From the NCBI GenBank assembly GCA_018350325.1, contig JAEVLN010000007.1:4011804-4075803 (forward strand): 64,000 nt of DNA. The letters are read 5' to 3'. The position numbers and the translations under genes are program-made. Of the stretch, positions 12,501 through 24,494 are shown one piece after another. How positions within the stretch are numbered: position 1 is the first letter of the stretch; every line of letters begins with the position of its first letter. The notes beneath the pieces are model-generated. The model did not search any database. It was not told the DNA's origin and worked only from the letters and a program-made list of their open reading frames with translations. The DNA comes from Globodera rostochiensis (Eukaryota > Nematoda > Chromadorea > Rhabditida > Heteroderidae).

Positions 12501-15500
12501 AACACCAACGCTTTGCAATCGGGCGCTTAAAAGTGGGTGGTAATTAATTTTAATAAAACAATTAATTAATTAATTAATAACAAATATACCCAAAGAGGAG
12601 TATTCCACCTAGAGATCGGGCCGACCAAGATTTGATCAAAATCTCGGTGTTAAATCTCGATCGGTCCTCAAGTCTGAGCTATAATTCCAGCCCAAATTTG
12701 CTCGGACCGATCAAGATTTTTGATTAAAATCTTGGTGTTTTTGATCGTATTCTCGATCAAAAAATCTCGATCGGTCCTCAAGTCCGAGCACTAATTCCAC
12801 CCAAAATTTGCTTACCAAGATTGTCAAAGTTGATCCTCAAACATTCCACAACGTCTTCAAAGCGTTGCTGGGCCAAGCAGTTGTAGCGCTGCAGGTCGGT
12901 CGCGCACTGCTTCATCAGCTGCGGGTCCGCATCGCCCATGTGCTCTTTGTCATCAAACTACAGTATGAACAAATGGATTTTGGGATGAAGTTTGCGTTGC
13001 GCGCGCAATGTCGGCACACGATAAGCGGACCAGGAAAAAAACAAAGTTGCCAACAATAAATAATAAAATAATAATAATATTTAGTAAAAAAATTTTTTGG
13101 AATGGATGCGCGAATTCAAAATTGGCGTTTCGATCAAGATCCATTTTTCAAAAAATGTTTTTATTATATTAATTTGATCATTTATTATAGAAAAACCAAA
13201 ATATTCAGGTGATCATTAAGCCCGAGACAAGACTCGAGACCGAGACAAGGCCAAACTTACAGAGCCGGACGAAAATGAAATTTTTTTGTCTGACGAAACA
13301 CAAAAATACGTTTTTACAAAACGAAAAAAGCTAAATTTCATGAAACGAAACGACCAAAATGTACGAGAAACTCGAACAGTTTTCGTTCGTCCAGCCCTGA
13401 TCCCTAAAAGCCGAGACTTTTCGAGCCTCGAGACTCTCGAGCATCACTACCCAAATTTTTTCCCCTAGTTTTGCAGGTTCCATATTGGTGTGGGTTAAAA
13501 GTGAACACTTTCAACGCCAACTGACAACCCTCCTTCCTAAACTTGATCTGATCACCGGGACAGCCACCGATCGATTACCAATTTACGGCACGGCACGCAT
13601 ATCCATTCCCTCCCATCTCCAAAAAAGTTTTATTTTTTTTTATAGGAAAAAGCGCAGCACCAAAAGCAAAACAGACAGTGGAAACTCACATCGACCTGTT
13701 CTTGTTGCAAATAGGCGACGCGCAGCTGCTTCTTGCAGTCCTTGCCCAAGTCTTTCTGTTCACTGAGCACGCGATGCTCAAACACAATGTTGGACAGGCA
13801 ACGAATGATGGCACCCCTAAACAAGCATTAAAAGAAGTGATCTGACTGTCGATTAGGTAATTAAAAATTAGTCAATGGATTCCCCATCCCCCGATCAGGG
13901 TTGTGTGTGCAGTGTACATCAGGGATGGTCGAAATTTCGGTTTTCGCAATTTTTGAGGCTACGAAATTCCGATTTCCGCAATCCTGGTGCATATTCCCCT
14001 AGTCCCGATTGATCACGGCATCTCAACGAGAGATCAAGCAATGTTTGGGAGGATTAATTACACAAATTTGTCATTTTGAGATTAAGATTGGTTGGTCTAT
14101 TTGGATCATGGAGAAAACGAGCTAATCGGCGCAACCCAAACTGATCAGAAAATGTCCGATCACTTCCAGTCCCCACTCACTTGTCCTGTCCAAACTGGAC
14201 ACAATGCGTGCGGATGTCGTCTTGGCAAGCTTGCGTGAAGCGGTAGCTGAAATGGTAGTCCCGAAGCGAGATCAGCTCAAAGTGATTGACGTAGGAACGG
14301 CATTTGGTGCTCATCTCATCCGCCTCTTTGTGCGCGGCCAAACATTCCTTTAAATGGGAGAGGGGGTACGGTAAAACAAAAACGGCTGATTACGGTAGGC
14401 CTCATTAAATGGTAAAAGGAAATATACGGTAATTTTGAATCCCCTCTTCAAAATGGGTTACTCGGTAAAGAGGGGAGGGCTTACGGTAAAAACAAAAACG
14501 GCGCTGATTACGGTAGGACTCATAAAAATGGGAAAAGGAATTACGGTAGGATTTTGCATGGCCCCTCTCCAAAAAGGGAAAATGGATTAGCGGTGGTAAA
14601 ACTTCCATAGGAAATGCGATTACGGTATGACTACTGAATGATGAGAGTTACAAAAACACCAATAGACACCGATTACTGTATCACATACAGTCTTCTTCAA
14701 CCTTACCATCACGTCCCCGTGATCGATCTCCTGCGTCTGATACTGTGCACAATAGGTGCTGATCACCGGACGACAAGCGCGCGTCAACAACCGGTTCAGC
14801 TTCGTGTCCCGGGACTCCATCTGCGTGAACCGCTCCACCTCGGTGTAGCAGCGGCCATAGCGGTCCTTGAACTCTTTCTGCTCAAAATGCTCTTGCAGAC
14901 AGTGCATCTCTTCTGTTGGCTTGATGTTCTGTGAGCCTGGGGACAAAATGTTTAAATTTTTTTTCCAAAAATTTTTTCTAAAAAATGGAAAAATTCTTAG
15001 CAAAAATATGCCAAAGAAAATGTTTTGCCATATTTATTAGTGCTGCACGAGACCCAAAATTTACCGAGGCTCGAGACCAAGAAATGACACCGAGAAATTT
15101 CTCGAGTCGAGACTCGAGACCCAAAAAACCCTGAGAAATTTCTCGAGTCGTGACTCAAAAAACCCCGAATCGAGACCGAAACTCTCGCGCAGCACTAATT
15201 TTATATTTCAAAAGTATGAATGTGTGTGGCACGTACAGTACTCAGAGAGCGCGTCTCTGCAATTCTCCTCAATGTCCGGGATCAAATTGACGCGTGCCGC
15301 CCGCTCGCGCAGCACACGGCGCACATTCGACGCGCACTCCTTGCTCAACGGGTTCGCCTCGTCATAGCCTCAAAAAATGTTTTTTTAAAAATTTTTTACA
15401 CAAATATTTTTTTCGTGTCAAAATTTGTTTTAAGAGACATATCGATCGCCTTACCTGATCGGTAAAGACAGGCGAGCACCTAAACAAATTAAAAAGTTGA

Positions 15501-18500
15501 TTCATTTTACGAACATTTTGATCAAAAACAAATTTTTTCGATCAATTTTTGAACGCTTTAACAATACAGTTATCGTCGAAATTGTGGCAAAATTTGTTTA
15601 CCTGTGGGCCCGGGTCCACCACCACTTTCTGGTCCTGTCCAGGCAATTTGTTAACACCTTCGTGCCAATTTTCGACGGCACCGCATCGCGTCACCGCCTC
15701 CTGATGGCACGACTCGTACAGCTGCGGGTCCAGCGACCAGTCGCGGGCCATGAAGTATTGGACCTTGAATTATTTGGTTTTCAATCATTAATAATAATTG
15801 GTCCTTGATCATAGAGATCAGTGATCGGACAAAGAACTCCTTCCTCTTCGAGATAATAGCATCAAGAATCTCGACAATTAACGCCAAACACAACGCACCT
15901 CCACCAATCGCTGCTCGCACTCGTCCGTCATCTCGGGCTCGTCCAGGTTCCGCATCAGACAGGACAGCGTGTTTGCCTCCGACACCGCGTCCATCTTGCA
16001 TTTGCCCTCAATGACCGGCTTGCACGAGTCGAACAGCACTAATTCATATTATTGTATTTACGTGTTGCATTGTATTTTGAACTCTTGAACCTTTGTCCAC
16101 TTTGTAGTTGGAGCCAATGTCGGCCAGTTTGACCAGCTCCTGCAACGCGTTCTTGCATTGCTGTGTCAACACCTTGAGAAAAGGTTGGCATTTTGTTTCG
16201 GCATTCCCGACCAGAACACCCAACAACAGCACAAGAGCACCCCACCCACCTTCTTCTCGTCCCGCTCCTGCGCATGTGCCATCAGACAATGCACCGTTTT
16301 GCCCTCCGACTCAATGTCGCCCTTGGGCGAGCAGTACTTGTCAATCTCCTGCGCACAGCCCATCACAATCTCGGGTGACATGCGGAACTCTTGGACCATC
16401 ATCTGTCGATGCGTCAGCATCTCATGCTGGCATCTGATTAGAAAATTGTTTTGTAGAAGAATCAATCAATCAACAATGATTAGAATGGTTGTTGGTCTCT
16501 GTCTACTAACAGTGATCAGGATTGATCACTTCTAATAGAGTGAGTGTGTGATGGCTAATCTTGACAATAAATGCCGAAATGGGTCTTCTAATTAATGATC
16601 AGAAGTGAGTGATTGGGAATGATTCTGCCAATAGTGAAAGGATCAAGATTTCTAAAAAATCTCAAATGCTACCAATGATCAAACATCAAAACTGCTAACA
16701 GTGATCAGAGTATGTTTTCCTATCAAAACGACCAGGAAGAATTGGAAGTGATCATTTTTCTTTCAAATCGATCAGAAAGAATTGGAAAATAATCAAACTC
16801 ACTCGTCATTGAACGGCACAAGGTTGGGCCATTGTCGTTGCTTTGCAGTTTTGTCCTCCTCCGCTTTCTTCCGATCATGTTCTTGCGTCTTGTAGTAGTG
16901 AAGACCGTTCTAATACACAAAACAAAACAACAAATTTTGCGCAAAATTCAAATTTGAAAAAGAAAATATACCTCCAGGCACAATACCACCCAACTGAGGT
17001 GGAACTGCAACGACTTCTCAAAGCCAGGTTGGGGCACACACCGGTAGGCCTGCACATTAGTTGAAAATTTTTCAAAAAAAGTACATAATGTTAAACGAAA
17101 ATTTTTTATATTTAAAAAATGTTTTGTTAATTGATTAAATTAAGTAATTTTAAAAAAAGTGAAGGAATGACGACCTGCACTTCCTTATCGCACGACTTCA
17201 GCAAGGGATGCGCAAGTTTGTAGTCACGTCCTACAAAATTGATAAACACCGTAATACTCAAAAAGAAGAGATCAACGATCAATCGCCCGCGGGATTGAAA
17301 AATGCAGTCGGGATCCCGACGACCCAATCCCAAACAATTTAAAAGGCTCGCTCGGGATCCCCAAATTCAATCCCGCGGCAACCCGTCCTTTTCTAAATCT
17401 TATGAATTGTTACCGTACCCATTAGTCCGGCCCGTTCAGACAAAATTTTCGAGCACTTAAAATAAATAAAAGTTTAGTTTTAAATAAAATGCCAGTTTCT
17501 GACAGTGACTCTCTACCTGCGGTGCCATCTTCGGGTCTTGTTTATGCTCCATCAGACAATGGAACACTTTGCCTTCCCCTGCGGGGAGTTCACTGCAAAA
17601 TCTCTGAAAGAAATAAAAATTAAAAAAAAACAATATAATTAACACGCCATTTACACCTCACCTCTCTGTCCATGCGACAGGCGAAGAACAGCGGTCCTGA
17701 ATTGGACAAATTGAGCATAAATTTGAAAAGTGCCAAAATTGTTGGCATACTGTCCAAGTGCCAGTCGTCCGATTGGAGCTCCGCGATTCGCATCACCTCC
17801 TTGCGACACTCTTGCGAAATGCCCTCCACAACTTTGGCCTTGTACGCGTCCTTCGGCACGTTCACCAAGTAGCTGATCAGACACTCCAAGGTCGAGCCTA
17901 AATTCGAGAATCCAATCTTTTCAGGATGTCCATAATGTTTTTTCCGATTTATTAATCAAAATCGCATTTTCAAGAATTTCCGACAACATTTATTTGGCAC
18001 CGCCAGCCTTCCAAAGCCCAAAGAAAATTGGGTGATAAATTTTTAAATTTTTTTTTGGCCACGTCATTGTAATGCCAACAAAAGAAGAAGCCAAGCCGAA
18101 GCCACCCCTTTCCAAAAGGCTTGCCTTGCGAGTGCGGCACGCGCACGTTGGCGTGCAGGGACGGCTTGGTCAGCGCGCCGCACTCCAACTGCATGATGGC
18201 GGTCGCGCAATGCTCAACGAACGGGGCCACCTGTTTTTTTGGAGAATTTGTATCAAAAATTAAACTCTCTTTAAATAATATCAAAATTTTAATTGGTGAC
18301 AAAATTCCGATTGTTTTTTTTTGATCAAAATGTGACCAGTCCAAAGTCGGAAAACGCGACGCGTTCGGTGCGCAACAAAAATTGGAAACAGCGAGACGCC
18401 TGGTCCACCAAGTGCACGTTGGCCATCATGCAGGACAGCGCGTAGCCTGGCCGATTGTCCAGCGTGCTGTGTGATGGACGGATGGACAAATTAGTGGGGG

Positions 18501-19936
18501 AGGGTGGCAAAAAATAATAAAAATTCCACAAATTTACCCTTTCTAAATAAAATATATTGGAAATTTGTCAAAATGTCCTCAAAAAGCGTTAAATTGTCAG
18601 AAGCTTTAGGCCGCAAGAGGCTATTAAATTTGCAAATTCTAATGGATTTTAAAAAGTTAATCTATGCTTTTGTAGTAATCTTGTGTTTTGGACGCTTTTT
18701 GTAATTAACTTTTAATTAAATGACGAATTCCCCCCCCCCCGGGGGTATAAAAATTGGAATCCGTACCATTCCTTCATCTGACTGTTCTGGCTGATCTCCG
18801 CCGAACAAAACTGTTGCAGTGCGCCAATGAAGCGCATATCCTGCAAGGGAATAATTGGTTCAATTTGATCAGTGAATAACAAAAAAGGGTGATCGATCGA
18901 CTTCCGACAATGCATTTTTTGATCAAATTGATCCTAATTGATCAAATTCCTTGGAAAATATTCGTTGGCCATTAATTTATTGTCCCACATATTGATCATC
19001 AGTGATCAACAGAGAATGAATTGATCAACCGCCAAAAGTTGCGATCGATCAGATCAGCCATAAACCTGGGTCAGCTCAATTTTGTATTCCCACACGGCCT
19101 GCGCGCACTTCGCCTCCAAACTTTCAGTCTCGCTGAAGCCTGCATCTTGCAGGCAATCCAAAGCGTCCTTTAAAAGCAGTACATTGTAGATAACATAAGT
19201 ACTTCTTGGATTTGTTTTGATTGAAATTTTGATCAAATTATGACCAAAAACCCCAAAAATGTGTAAAATCCTCATTTTGAGGGGTTTTCATCAGGCGCCC
19301 GCATTTTTTATTTTTGTTTTTATTTTTCGAGCTATCCCCCCGACAGTAAACAAGAAAATAAAACCCGGAACAGAAATCCAAAATTTCTCCAAAAAATGTC
19401 ATGAACAGCAAGCAGCACACTCAACAAACCATGTCCGTGAGCACTTCGCCAGGGTTCAGCTGTGCCAACAGTTTCGAGCAGTGCTTTCGGATGTCATTTC
19501 GGCATTCCGTCCGTTGGACAAGCCGTTGCGAGTCCGCCGCATTCGCCGTTTGTTGGGCCTGCGGTTGTTGTTGTTGTTGTTGTGGCGGTGGTTGTGCAAC
19601 ATTTGGCTCTTTAATTAAAATTGTTTCGAATTTTGAATTAAATTTTAAAATAAAATAGTACGCTTTATTAAGACACAATTTCCTCTGTTTAAACGTTTTG
19701 AATTTAATTTGGTGCCATCCATGAATTAAAATAAACAGTTAAATGCCTTTTTTAAACAAAAAGATTTTTGTTTAATTTATTAAATTTTAAATTGTTTTAA
19801 AAAATGTACGTGATTGCGCCGCAGGCACGGCTTGTGCATCGGCCACCGGTCGTTGAACATATCCAACCAAAAGTACAGCTAGCAAAACTCTGGTGCATCG
19901 ACACAGTCGTCGAGACGAGAATGACGGCCTCGTCAT
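9516..19936 (-). CDS. Golgi apparatus protein 1 (GLG1/ESL-1-like)
   Basis: A type I membrane glycoprotein of the Golgi, made of cysteine-rich GLG1 repeats; vertebrate homologues bind fibroblast growth factor and E-selectin. About 31 exons can be joined in frame, giving roughly 1,250 residues, near the family length. Exon 1 (19810-19936) gives a signal peptide with core CTRVLLAVLLVGYV. A Gln-rich stretch follows, then repeated units with a CL(Q/M/K) motif and paired cysteines, for example ACRPVISTYCAQYQ near 14760. The last exon (9516-9656) holds a transmembrane helix (GIGLLVLLLAGCFL) and the tail KELKNR, like the family's RELKDR ending. Two introns start with GC: 18124 (GCAAGC) and 12448 (GCAATT). 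Introns contain short-word elements. The start at 19936 is chosen for the signal peptide. The function is known from the family, not shown here. Confidence 0.9.
10997..11177. mobile_element. Short MITE with CCAGGTCCAG arrays
   Basis: The ends CAGAGACCGACC and GTCGGTCTCTA are inverted repeats. The interior is CCTGGACCTGGATCC-type words, inverted between the halves. The flanks GATTTTAA and GATTTCAT match at 6 of 8 positions. It lies in an intron of the GLG1-like gene. Confidence 0.7.
12010..12240. repeat. GGGTCGGG-rich tract in GLG1 intron
   Basis: Repeated GGGTCGGGGGC- and TCGGGGATCGGG-type words fill an intron of the GLG1-like gene. It resembles the short-word arrays of the elements described here, but no clear ends or target duplication are visible. 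Confidence 0.35.
13219..13455. repeat. CGAGAC-word tract with nested tract
   Basis: An intronic tract starts with CCGAGACAAGACTCGAGACC and ends GAGACTCTCGAGCATCACTA. Inside is a second tract from CAGAGCCGGACGAAAA to TTCGTTCGTCCAGCCCTG, made of ACGAAA words. The second appears inserted in the first. No clean duplication was seen for either. Confidence 0.45.
15038..15197. mobile_element. Short MITE with CGAGAC arrays
   Basis: The ends TAGTGCTGCACGAGA and TCTCGCGCAGCACTA are inverted repeats with one mismatch. The interior is GAGACCCAAAA and CTCGAGTCGAGAC words. The flanks are A/T-rich and only roughly alike. It lies in an intron of the GLG1-like gene. Confidence 0.7.
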
Positions 19937-20439
19937 GGCAAACGAAAAAAATGTGAAAAAAGAATTTAGTAAATACCTGAAATAATTATGCAATTAAAAA
20001 AAGAAATTTTCTAAAATTGACAATGGAACATTTTAAGCAAATCCCTCAGATACACAGAGTTTGGCATTCAAATATTTCATTTAATTTCTGCATTTTGCCT
20101 GAGGGAATTTGGAGAATTAAAAATCATTTATCTTTTAATTGTTATTTTTGCGCATTCCATCGGAGTTCGCAAATGTCTGATCGGACAGGAAAAGAGTAAT
20201 AAATGTATGAAATGCTGCGCGCACCTTTTGAGCCCCCCGCGCCCGCCTGCCCGCCCGCCTCCCTATCTGATCGCGATCAAAAATTGTGGGCCCAGAAAGC
20301 AGCAGAAGAGCACCCGGTACTGAAAACTGGGCCGCTTCTTCGGCCTGTCGACGTGTCCATGGACAGGTTGGAAGGGTTGGGCTTGCTGCTGGTGGGGTCT
20401 TTACTCGTCGCCCAAAATATAGAGCAGCACATTACTCTT

Positions 20440-20660
20440 ACAACAACCGGTTCTTCTTCATCCTCTTCTTCCTCCTCCACCTCCACCTCCTCGTCCGTCT
20501 TCGTCTTCGCGTCATATCGTTCAATGCCAGAGAAAGAGGAGAGGAGGAGGAGGAGGAAAAGAAGCAACAAAAAAAGATGTGGACAAGCAGAAGACATTGT
20601 ATGCTGCTGCTGCTGCTGAACTGAATTTGAAGAGAGTGAGTGAGAGTGAGAGGGGACAGA
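20440..20660. repeat. TTCTTCCTCC / GAGGAGG microsatellite pair
   Basis: A pyrimidine-rich run (TCTTCCTCCTCC) is followed about 60 bp later by purine-rich GAGGAGGAGG and GAGAGTGAGTGAG runs. The acidic or serine-rich ORFs across it are repeat translations. I see no gene between 19937 and 22464. The stretch also holds a tandem GCGGCCCGAATTTT unit near 20927-20970 and a GAGAC/CGAGAC tract near 21700-21782. Confidence 0.6.
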
Positions 20661-21854
20661 GAAGGAGAGGGGAGGAACACCGAGGCAATGCACACATTTC
20701 AATCAAAATCAGGCAAATCGTTGCAATACCATGCGCGCCAATTTTGGTGTTCAAAAAAGGGAGGACGCAAAATGCCATTCAACAAATTTGTGCGGCGGTT
20801 TAACCGCGCGCGCGCGCGTGCGCGTCCCAGACCGCCGGTCGGGTGGTCTGTCTTGGCGCGAATAAGATTGAAACGGTATAACTTTTTTGTTAGGTAACCA
20901 ACTCAAATAGGTAGTGCGAAACTTGCGGCCCGAATTTTGCGGCCCGAATTTTGCGGCCCGAAACTTGCGGTCCTAATTAAAGCAAAAAAAAAAAAGAAGA
21001 CAAAATCAATGCAAAAATCAACTTTTCGCACAAAAAAAATCATTTTTCTTTTAACTTTTAACAAATTTCATTAATTCCTTAAATCTTCTTGATCTATAAC
21101 GATCACACATGGAAGGCTAATTTTCTGTTTTGTAATATTTTTATTTTGGATATCATGCTGAGAGTAACAATAAAATTAATCCCAATATTTTTTTGTCTGT
21201 ATTGCATCGATGGTCAAGTCCGATGAATTGCCTTGGAGACCGGTATCCGATATCCGGAAGGTGAATCCGGGCGGCGGGTTAAGCGCAACCATAAAGATCC
21301 AGCATCTAGGAAGCGCCAAAACGGGCGGCGTCAATAAAATTGGCACCTGTTAGTTCATATGTTAAATTTATAAAAAACGAAAATACCCCTAATACAGTAT
21401 ATAGTAAATTTAATTTTTGTTTTTTTTTTTAAATTTTGCTTTTCTTCTGCTGCTGGGAGGGGGGGGGGGGCGCTGGGCTGGTCGGCGGAGAAATTTTTGA
21501 ATTTTAACTCACTTTGTTACGCGATTAGCAACCAAAATTTTTAAAATTTGGCAATTTTTTGAAGCTTTTTAGCAATGGAGATCAGCAAAAATTAAAGTTT
21601 TAAAAAGACCATTTATAATTTGTGATTATTTATTTTACAAATCTTTCGAGCTTATAAATCTAAAACAAATTCTTACCAAGAACGCCACATCGTTAGGGGG
21701 TGTAAAAAAGTCTCGTGTTCCGAGACTAAAAGCCCGAGATTCGAGACCGAGACGAGACTTTTCGAGACTCTCGCGCATCACTAAAAATTGGAGAGACGCG
21801 AATTTTTTTGGGGGAGGCGAAGACCGGAAGACCGACAAACACCCATGAAATGTC

Positions 21855-22250
21855 CGAATGAAGTCGGGCGATTAGCCGGGAGAAGCTCAAATTTGGCTTG
21901 TGAATGTCCCCGTCCAGGTCGGCCTGCTCGATTTCGAATGCCGAGCCCTAATTCGAACATTGTGCCAAAATAGACACGAGAATCATATGCTAATGCCCGC
22001 AATTCCATTTCATGCGGCAAGCAATTCAATGCCCTTTTGTATTGATTTAAAGCAATAAAATAAAATTATACACATACCCATGAATATAGTGACTATGAAT
22101 ATGGTGAACAAAGGCTATGTAAAAGCGTCATAAAACTGCAGCTTTTATTTGGTGAATATTAAAAATGTAAAAAAAAGCAATAAAATTATACATTATGAAA
22201 TTTTCTTGGTGAAAGAAAGGCCATGGAAAGCGTCCTGTGGAAATGGATTT
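21855..22250 (+). promoter_or_regulatory. Upstream module P1 of secreted-protein gene
   Basis: This block, from AAGTCGGGCGATTAGCC through ATGCGGCAAGCAATTCAATG to TTTTCTTGGTGAAAGAAAGG, recurs upstream of the paralogue (29850-30180) and inverted at 34890-35275, 35490-35575 and 40075-40320. It lies 350-750 bp upstream of the start codon at 22597. A promoter or enhancer role is inferred from conservation and position. Confidence 0.55.
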
Positions 22251-22464
22251 GGAGCTGTAGTTTAAATATTATAAATTAAAATTGCTTTTGTATTACCTAT
22301 TTTTGTGCTTTATTCAATGGATTGAAGCTGTAGTTTGTTGTTTAAATATTTAAATTTTTTGTTTAACAATTGAATTTTATGACAATCAATCAAATCAATG
22401 CACGCAATTCAATTCACATTTACACGCATTATTAGCCTCACCCGCACGCCGTTGTTTGAATGGA

Positions 22465-22500
22465 TATAAAAAGGGAGTGAAGCAAAGGCATTCAATGCCA
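22465..22500 (+). promoter_or_regulatory. TATA box and ATGCCA motif
   Basis: TATAAAAA at 22465-22472 is followed by ATGCCA at 22495-22500, about 97 bp before the start codon. The same arrangement is kept at 30377-30384 and 30407-30412. ATGCCA equals the core of the motif reported as the dorsal-gland (DOG) box in cyst nematodes; its role here is inferred. Confidence 0.55.
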
Positions 22501-22596
22501 TTCATTCATTCAACAAATTAAAAATTCCCCCAATTCAATCCTTCAATTTTGTCCATTGAAAAAAAAGAATTAGGGCCCCATTTCCAACAAAAAGCA

Positions 22597-23346
22597 ATGC
22601 AACTGCAATTCATCGTTGCCCTGCTGGTCGTCTTGGCATTGTGCGGAGGCTGTGCCGGAACGAAGAGCAATGACTCGCGGAAGCTTACCCTTGGCGGCAA
22701 TGACAGAGGGAAATCGACCAATTTCACCAATTCGTCGAATCAGCCCAAATCCAAAGGCAAGCTCAACATGTTCAGCAGTGGCAATGGAAGTCAAACAAAG
22801 AATCAAAATTCATTTAATTTTGGTGGCCCTAACACTTCAACGTATCCGCGCACGATCAACTTTGGAAGTCAAACAATGAACCCACCGCAAGACAATTTGT
22901 CATCAAATTACTTGTACCCCATTAGCAGTGGCGATGTTGTTAGTCCGCCAATGAATCAAAGCATGCTCAACTTTGAAAGTCAAACAACGGATCAAAATTC
23001 GTCCAATTACGATAAATTACCAGCACCAAAGCTCTCCGGCCAAAGTTTTGATACAAAATACAAAAAAGAAATGGAAATTACACCATTTCAACAGCTGGGC
23101 TATTCACCATACTTCACTATTGAGGGATGTAAAAGAGCCTCCTTTCATTGCAAGGGCACTACTGTTAATGTAGATAATAATGCGTCGCCCCCGCGCATCG
23201 GTCATGCGTTCGAGGGCTTGCACGGTCTTCAAAACGTTTCCCACACAAGCAGTAACTTCAGCAGCACACCGATGGACCAATCAAAGAACGATGGGAACAG
23301 CAGCAAGAAGTCATCATCAGGCTCAAAATGGCTATGGAGAAAATGA
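22597..23346 (+). CDS. Secreted Ser/Asn/Gln-rich protein, effector candidate 1
   Basis: A single-exon ORF of 249 residues. The start at 22597 is preferred over the upstream in-frame ATG (22549) because it begins a clean signal peptide (LQFIVALLVVLALCGGCAG, cleavage near residue 21) and is shared with the paralogue at 30529. The mature part is low-complexity, with degenerate units around GSQT..QN and SQTTDQNSSNY, many potential N-glycosylation sites, two close cysteines (EGCKRASFHCKG) and a basic C-terminus. I do not recognise a domain. The TATA and ATGCCA arrangement and secretion suggest a gland-secreted effector, which is inference. A poly-G tract follows the stop. Confidence 0.75.
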   Translation: MQLQFIVALLVVLALCGGCAGTKSNDSRKLTLGGNDRGKSTNFTNSSNQPKSKGKLNMFSSGNGSQTKNQNSFNFGGPNTSTYPRTINFGSQTMNPPQDNLSSNYLYPISSGDVVSPPMNQSMLNFESQTTDQNSSNYDKLPAPKLSGQSFDTKYKKEMEITPFQQLGYSPYFTIEGCKRASFHCKGTTVNVDNNASPPRIGHAFEGLHGLQNVSHTSSNFSSTPMDQSKNDGNSSKKSSSGSKWLWRK

Positions 23347-23482
23347 ATGAGTGAATGGACAAGAAGGGGGGGGGGGGTTACATACAGTGATGACTGAAAA
23401 ACAAAAAGTTGTTTTTTTGTTTATTTTTTCTCTTGGCTTTAACGGGACATCAAAATACCATTACATTTTTGTAACTTACGAT

Positions 23483-24494
23483 TAGGGATGCCACTTTTAG
23501 GTAAATACCTATTTTTTCTGCGAGCTTGGCACGCTGAGTTAAGCACGAAAACACATTTTTAGCTCAATTTGAGGCTCCTAGAATGGACTTTATAATAACT
23601 ATTTTTACCTATTTGGGCTTTTTTCTACCTATTACCTAGGTACCTATTTTTCTACCTATTTCGACCTTTTTGTTACCTATTTTCAGGTTTTTTTGACTTT
23701 TTTTATATAATTCTACTGAAAATCCCAAAAAAAGGCCAAAATATGCACCAAAAACCGAAATATGCACCGAAAAATGGCACTTTTAGTGCTCTAATTTAAT
23801 TTTTTATGCGAGTTTATTTTTTATCGATTTTTTTTTGAAAATGAAAAGGCTATTTATTATTCTTTAAAAACTCAGAAATCGATGAATTTTACGGAGCAGG
23901 ACGTTTGGGCCCCGCCGTTTGGGCCCCAGGGAGCTTTGAAGGGCCATAACTCTTCTTGCACCTATCCAAACGAAACAAATTTGGTATCAATCGAAAGCTT
24001 TTGTTGGGTAGATTTTATATTCAAATCAACAAGGTAATTAAATCCTTTTCAAAAAAGTTATAATCGAAAATTACCACAAAACATAGGTTTTCGCTCTTTT
24101 TAAACCATAACTTTTTAAAGGTTTAAATGATCGTTTAGTCCCTGCTAGATAATAGCTTCTAAACATAAAGAGCTTTCGATTGGTACCCAATTTGTTTCGT
24201 TTGGATAGTTCCAAGAAAAGTTATGGCACTTCAAATGTCCCTGGGGCCCAAACGGCGGGGCCCAAACGACCCACACTCGAATTTTAGACCTATTTTTCCA
24301 AATTTTCGGTCAAAAAAGCCAAAATATGCTCGAAATATGCTCAAAACCCCCAAAATATGCTTTTATTATAATCGCTTTTTTTTGTTTGGTGCTTTTCAAG
24401 GTTTTTGTACCTATTCGGTACCTATTTTGGCATTTTTTCTCACCTATTTAGGTACCTGTTTTCCAATTTTTCTTACCTAAAAGTAGCATCCCTA
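23483..24494. mobile_element. Long hAT-like element with TACCTATTTT arrays
   Basis: The ends TAGGGATGCCACTTTTAGG and CCTAAAAGTAGCATCCCTA are inverted repeats. The flanks CTTACGAT (23475-23482) and CTTACTAT (24495-24502) are a 7-of-8 target duplication. Both terminal zones are arrays of TACCTATTT. The centre (23902-24268) is a separate foldback. No ORF for a transposase is present. Confidence 0.85.
23902..24268. repeat. Nested foldback, GTTTGGGCCCC ends
   Basis: Two inverted arms of about 100 bp begin with CGTTTGGGCCCCGCCG and end with CGGCGGGGCCCAAACG. The arms carry CCAAACGAAACAAATT and AGCTTTCGATTGGTA, a pattern echoed in the foldbacks at 1643 and 38345. It lies in the middle of the element at 23483-24494. 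The stretch 24503-25750 shows no gene or clear repeat. Confidence 0.7.
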
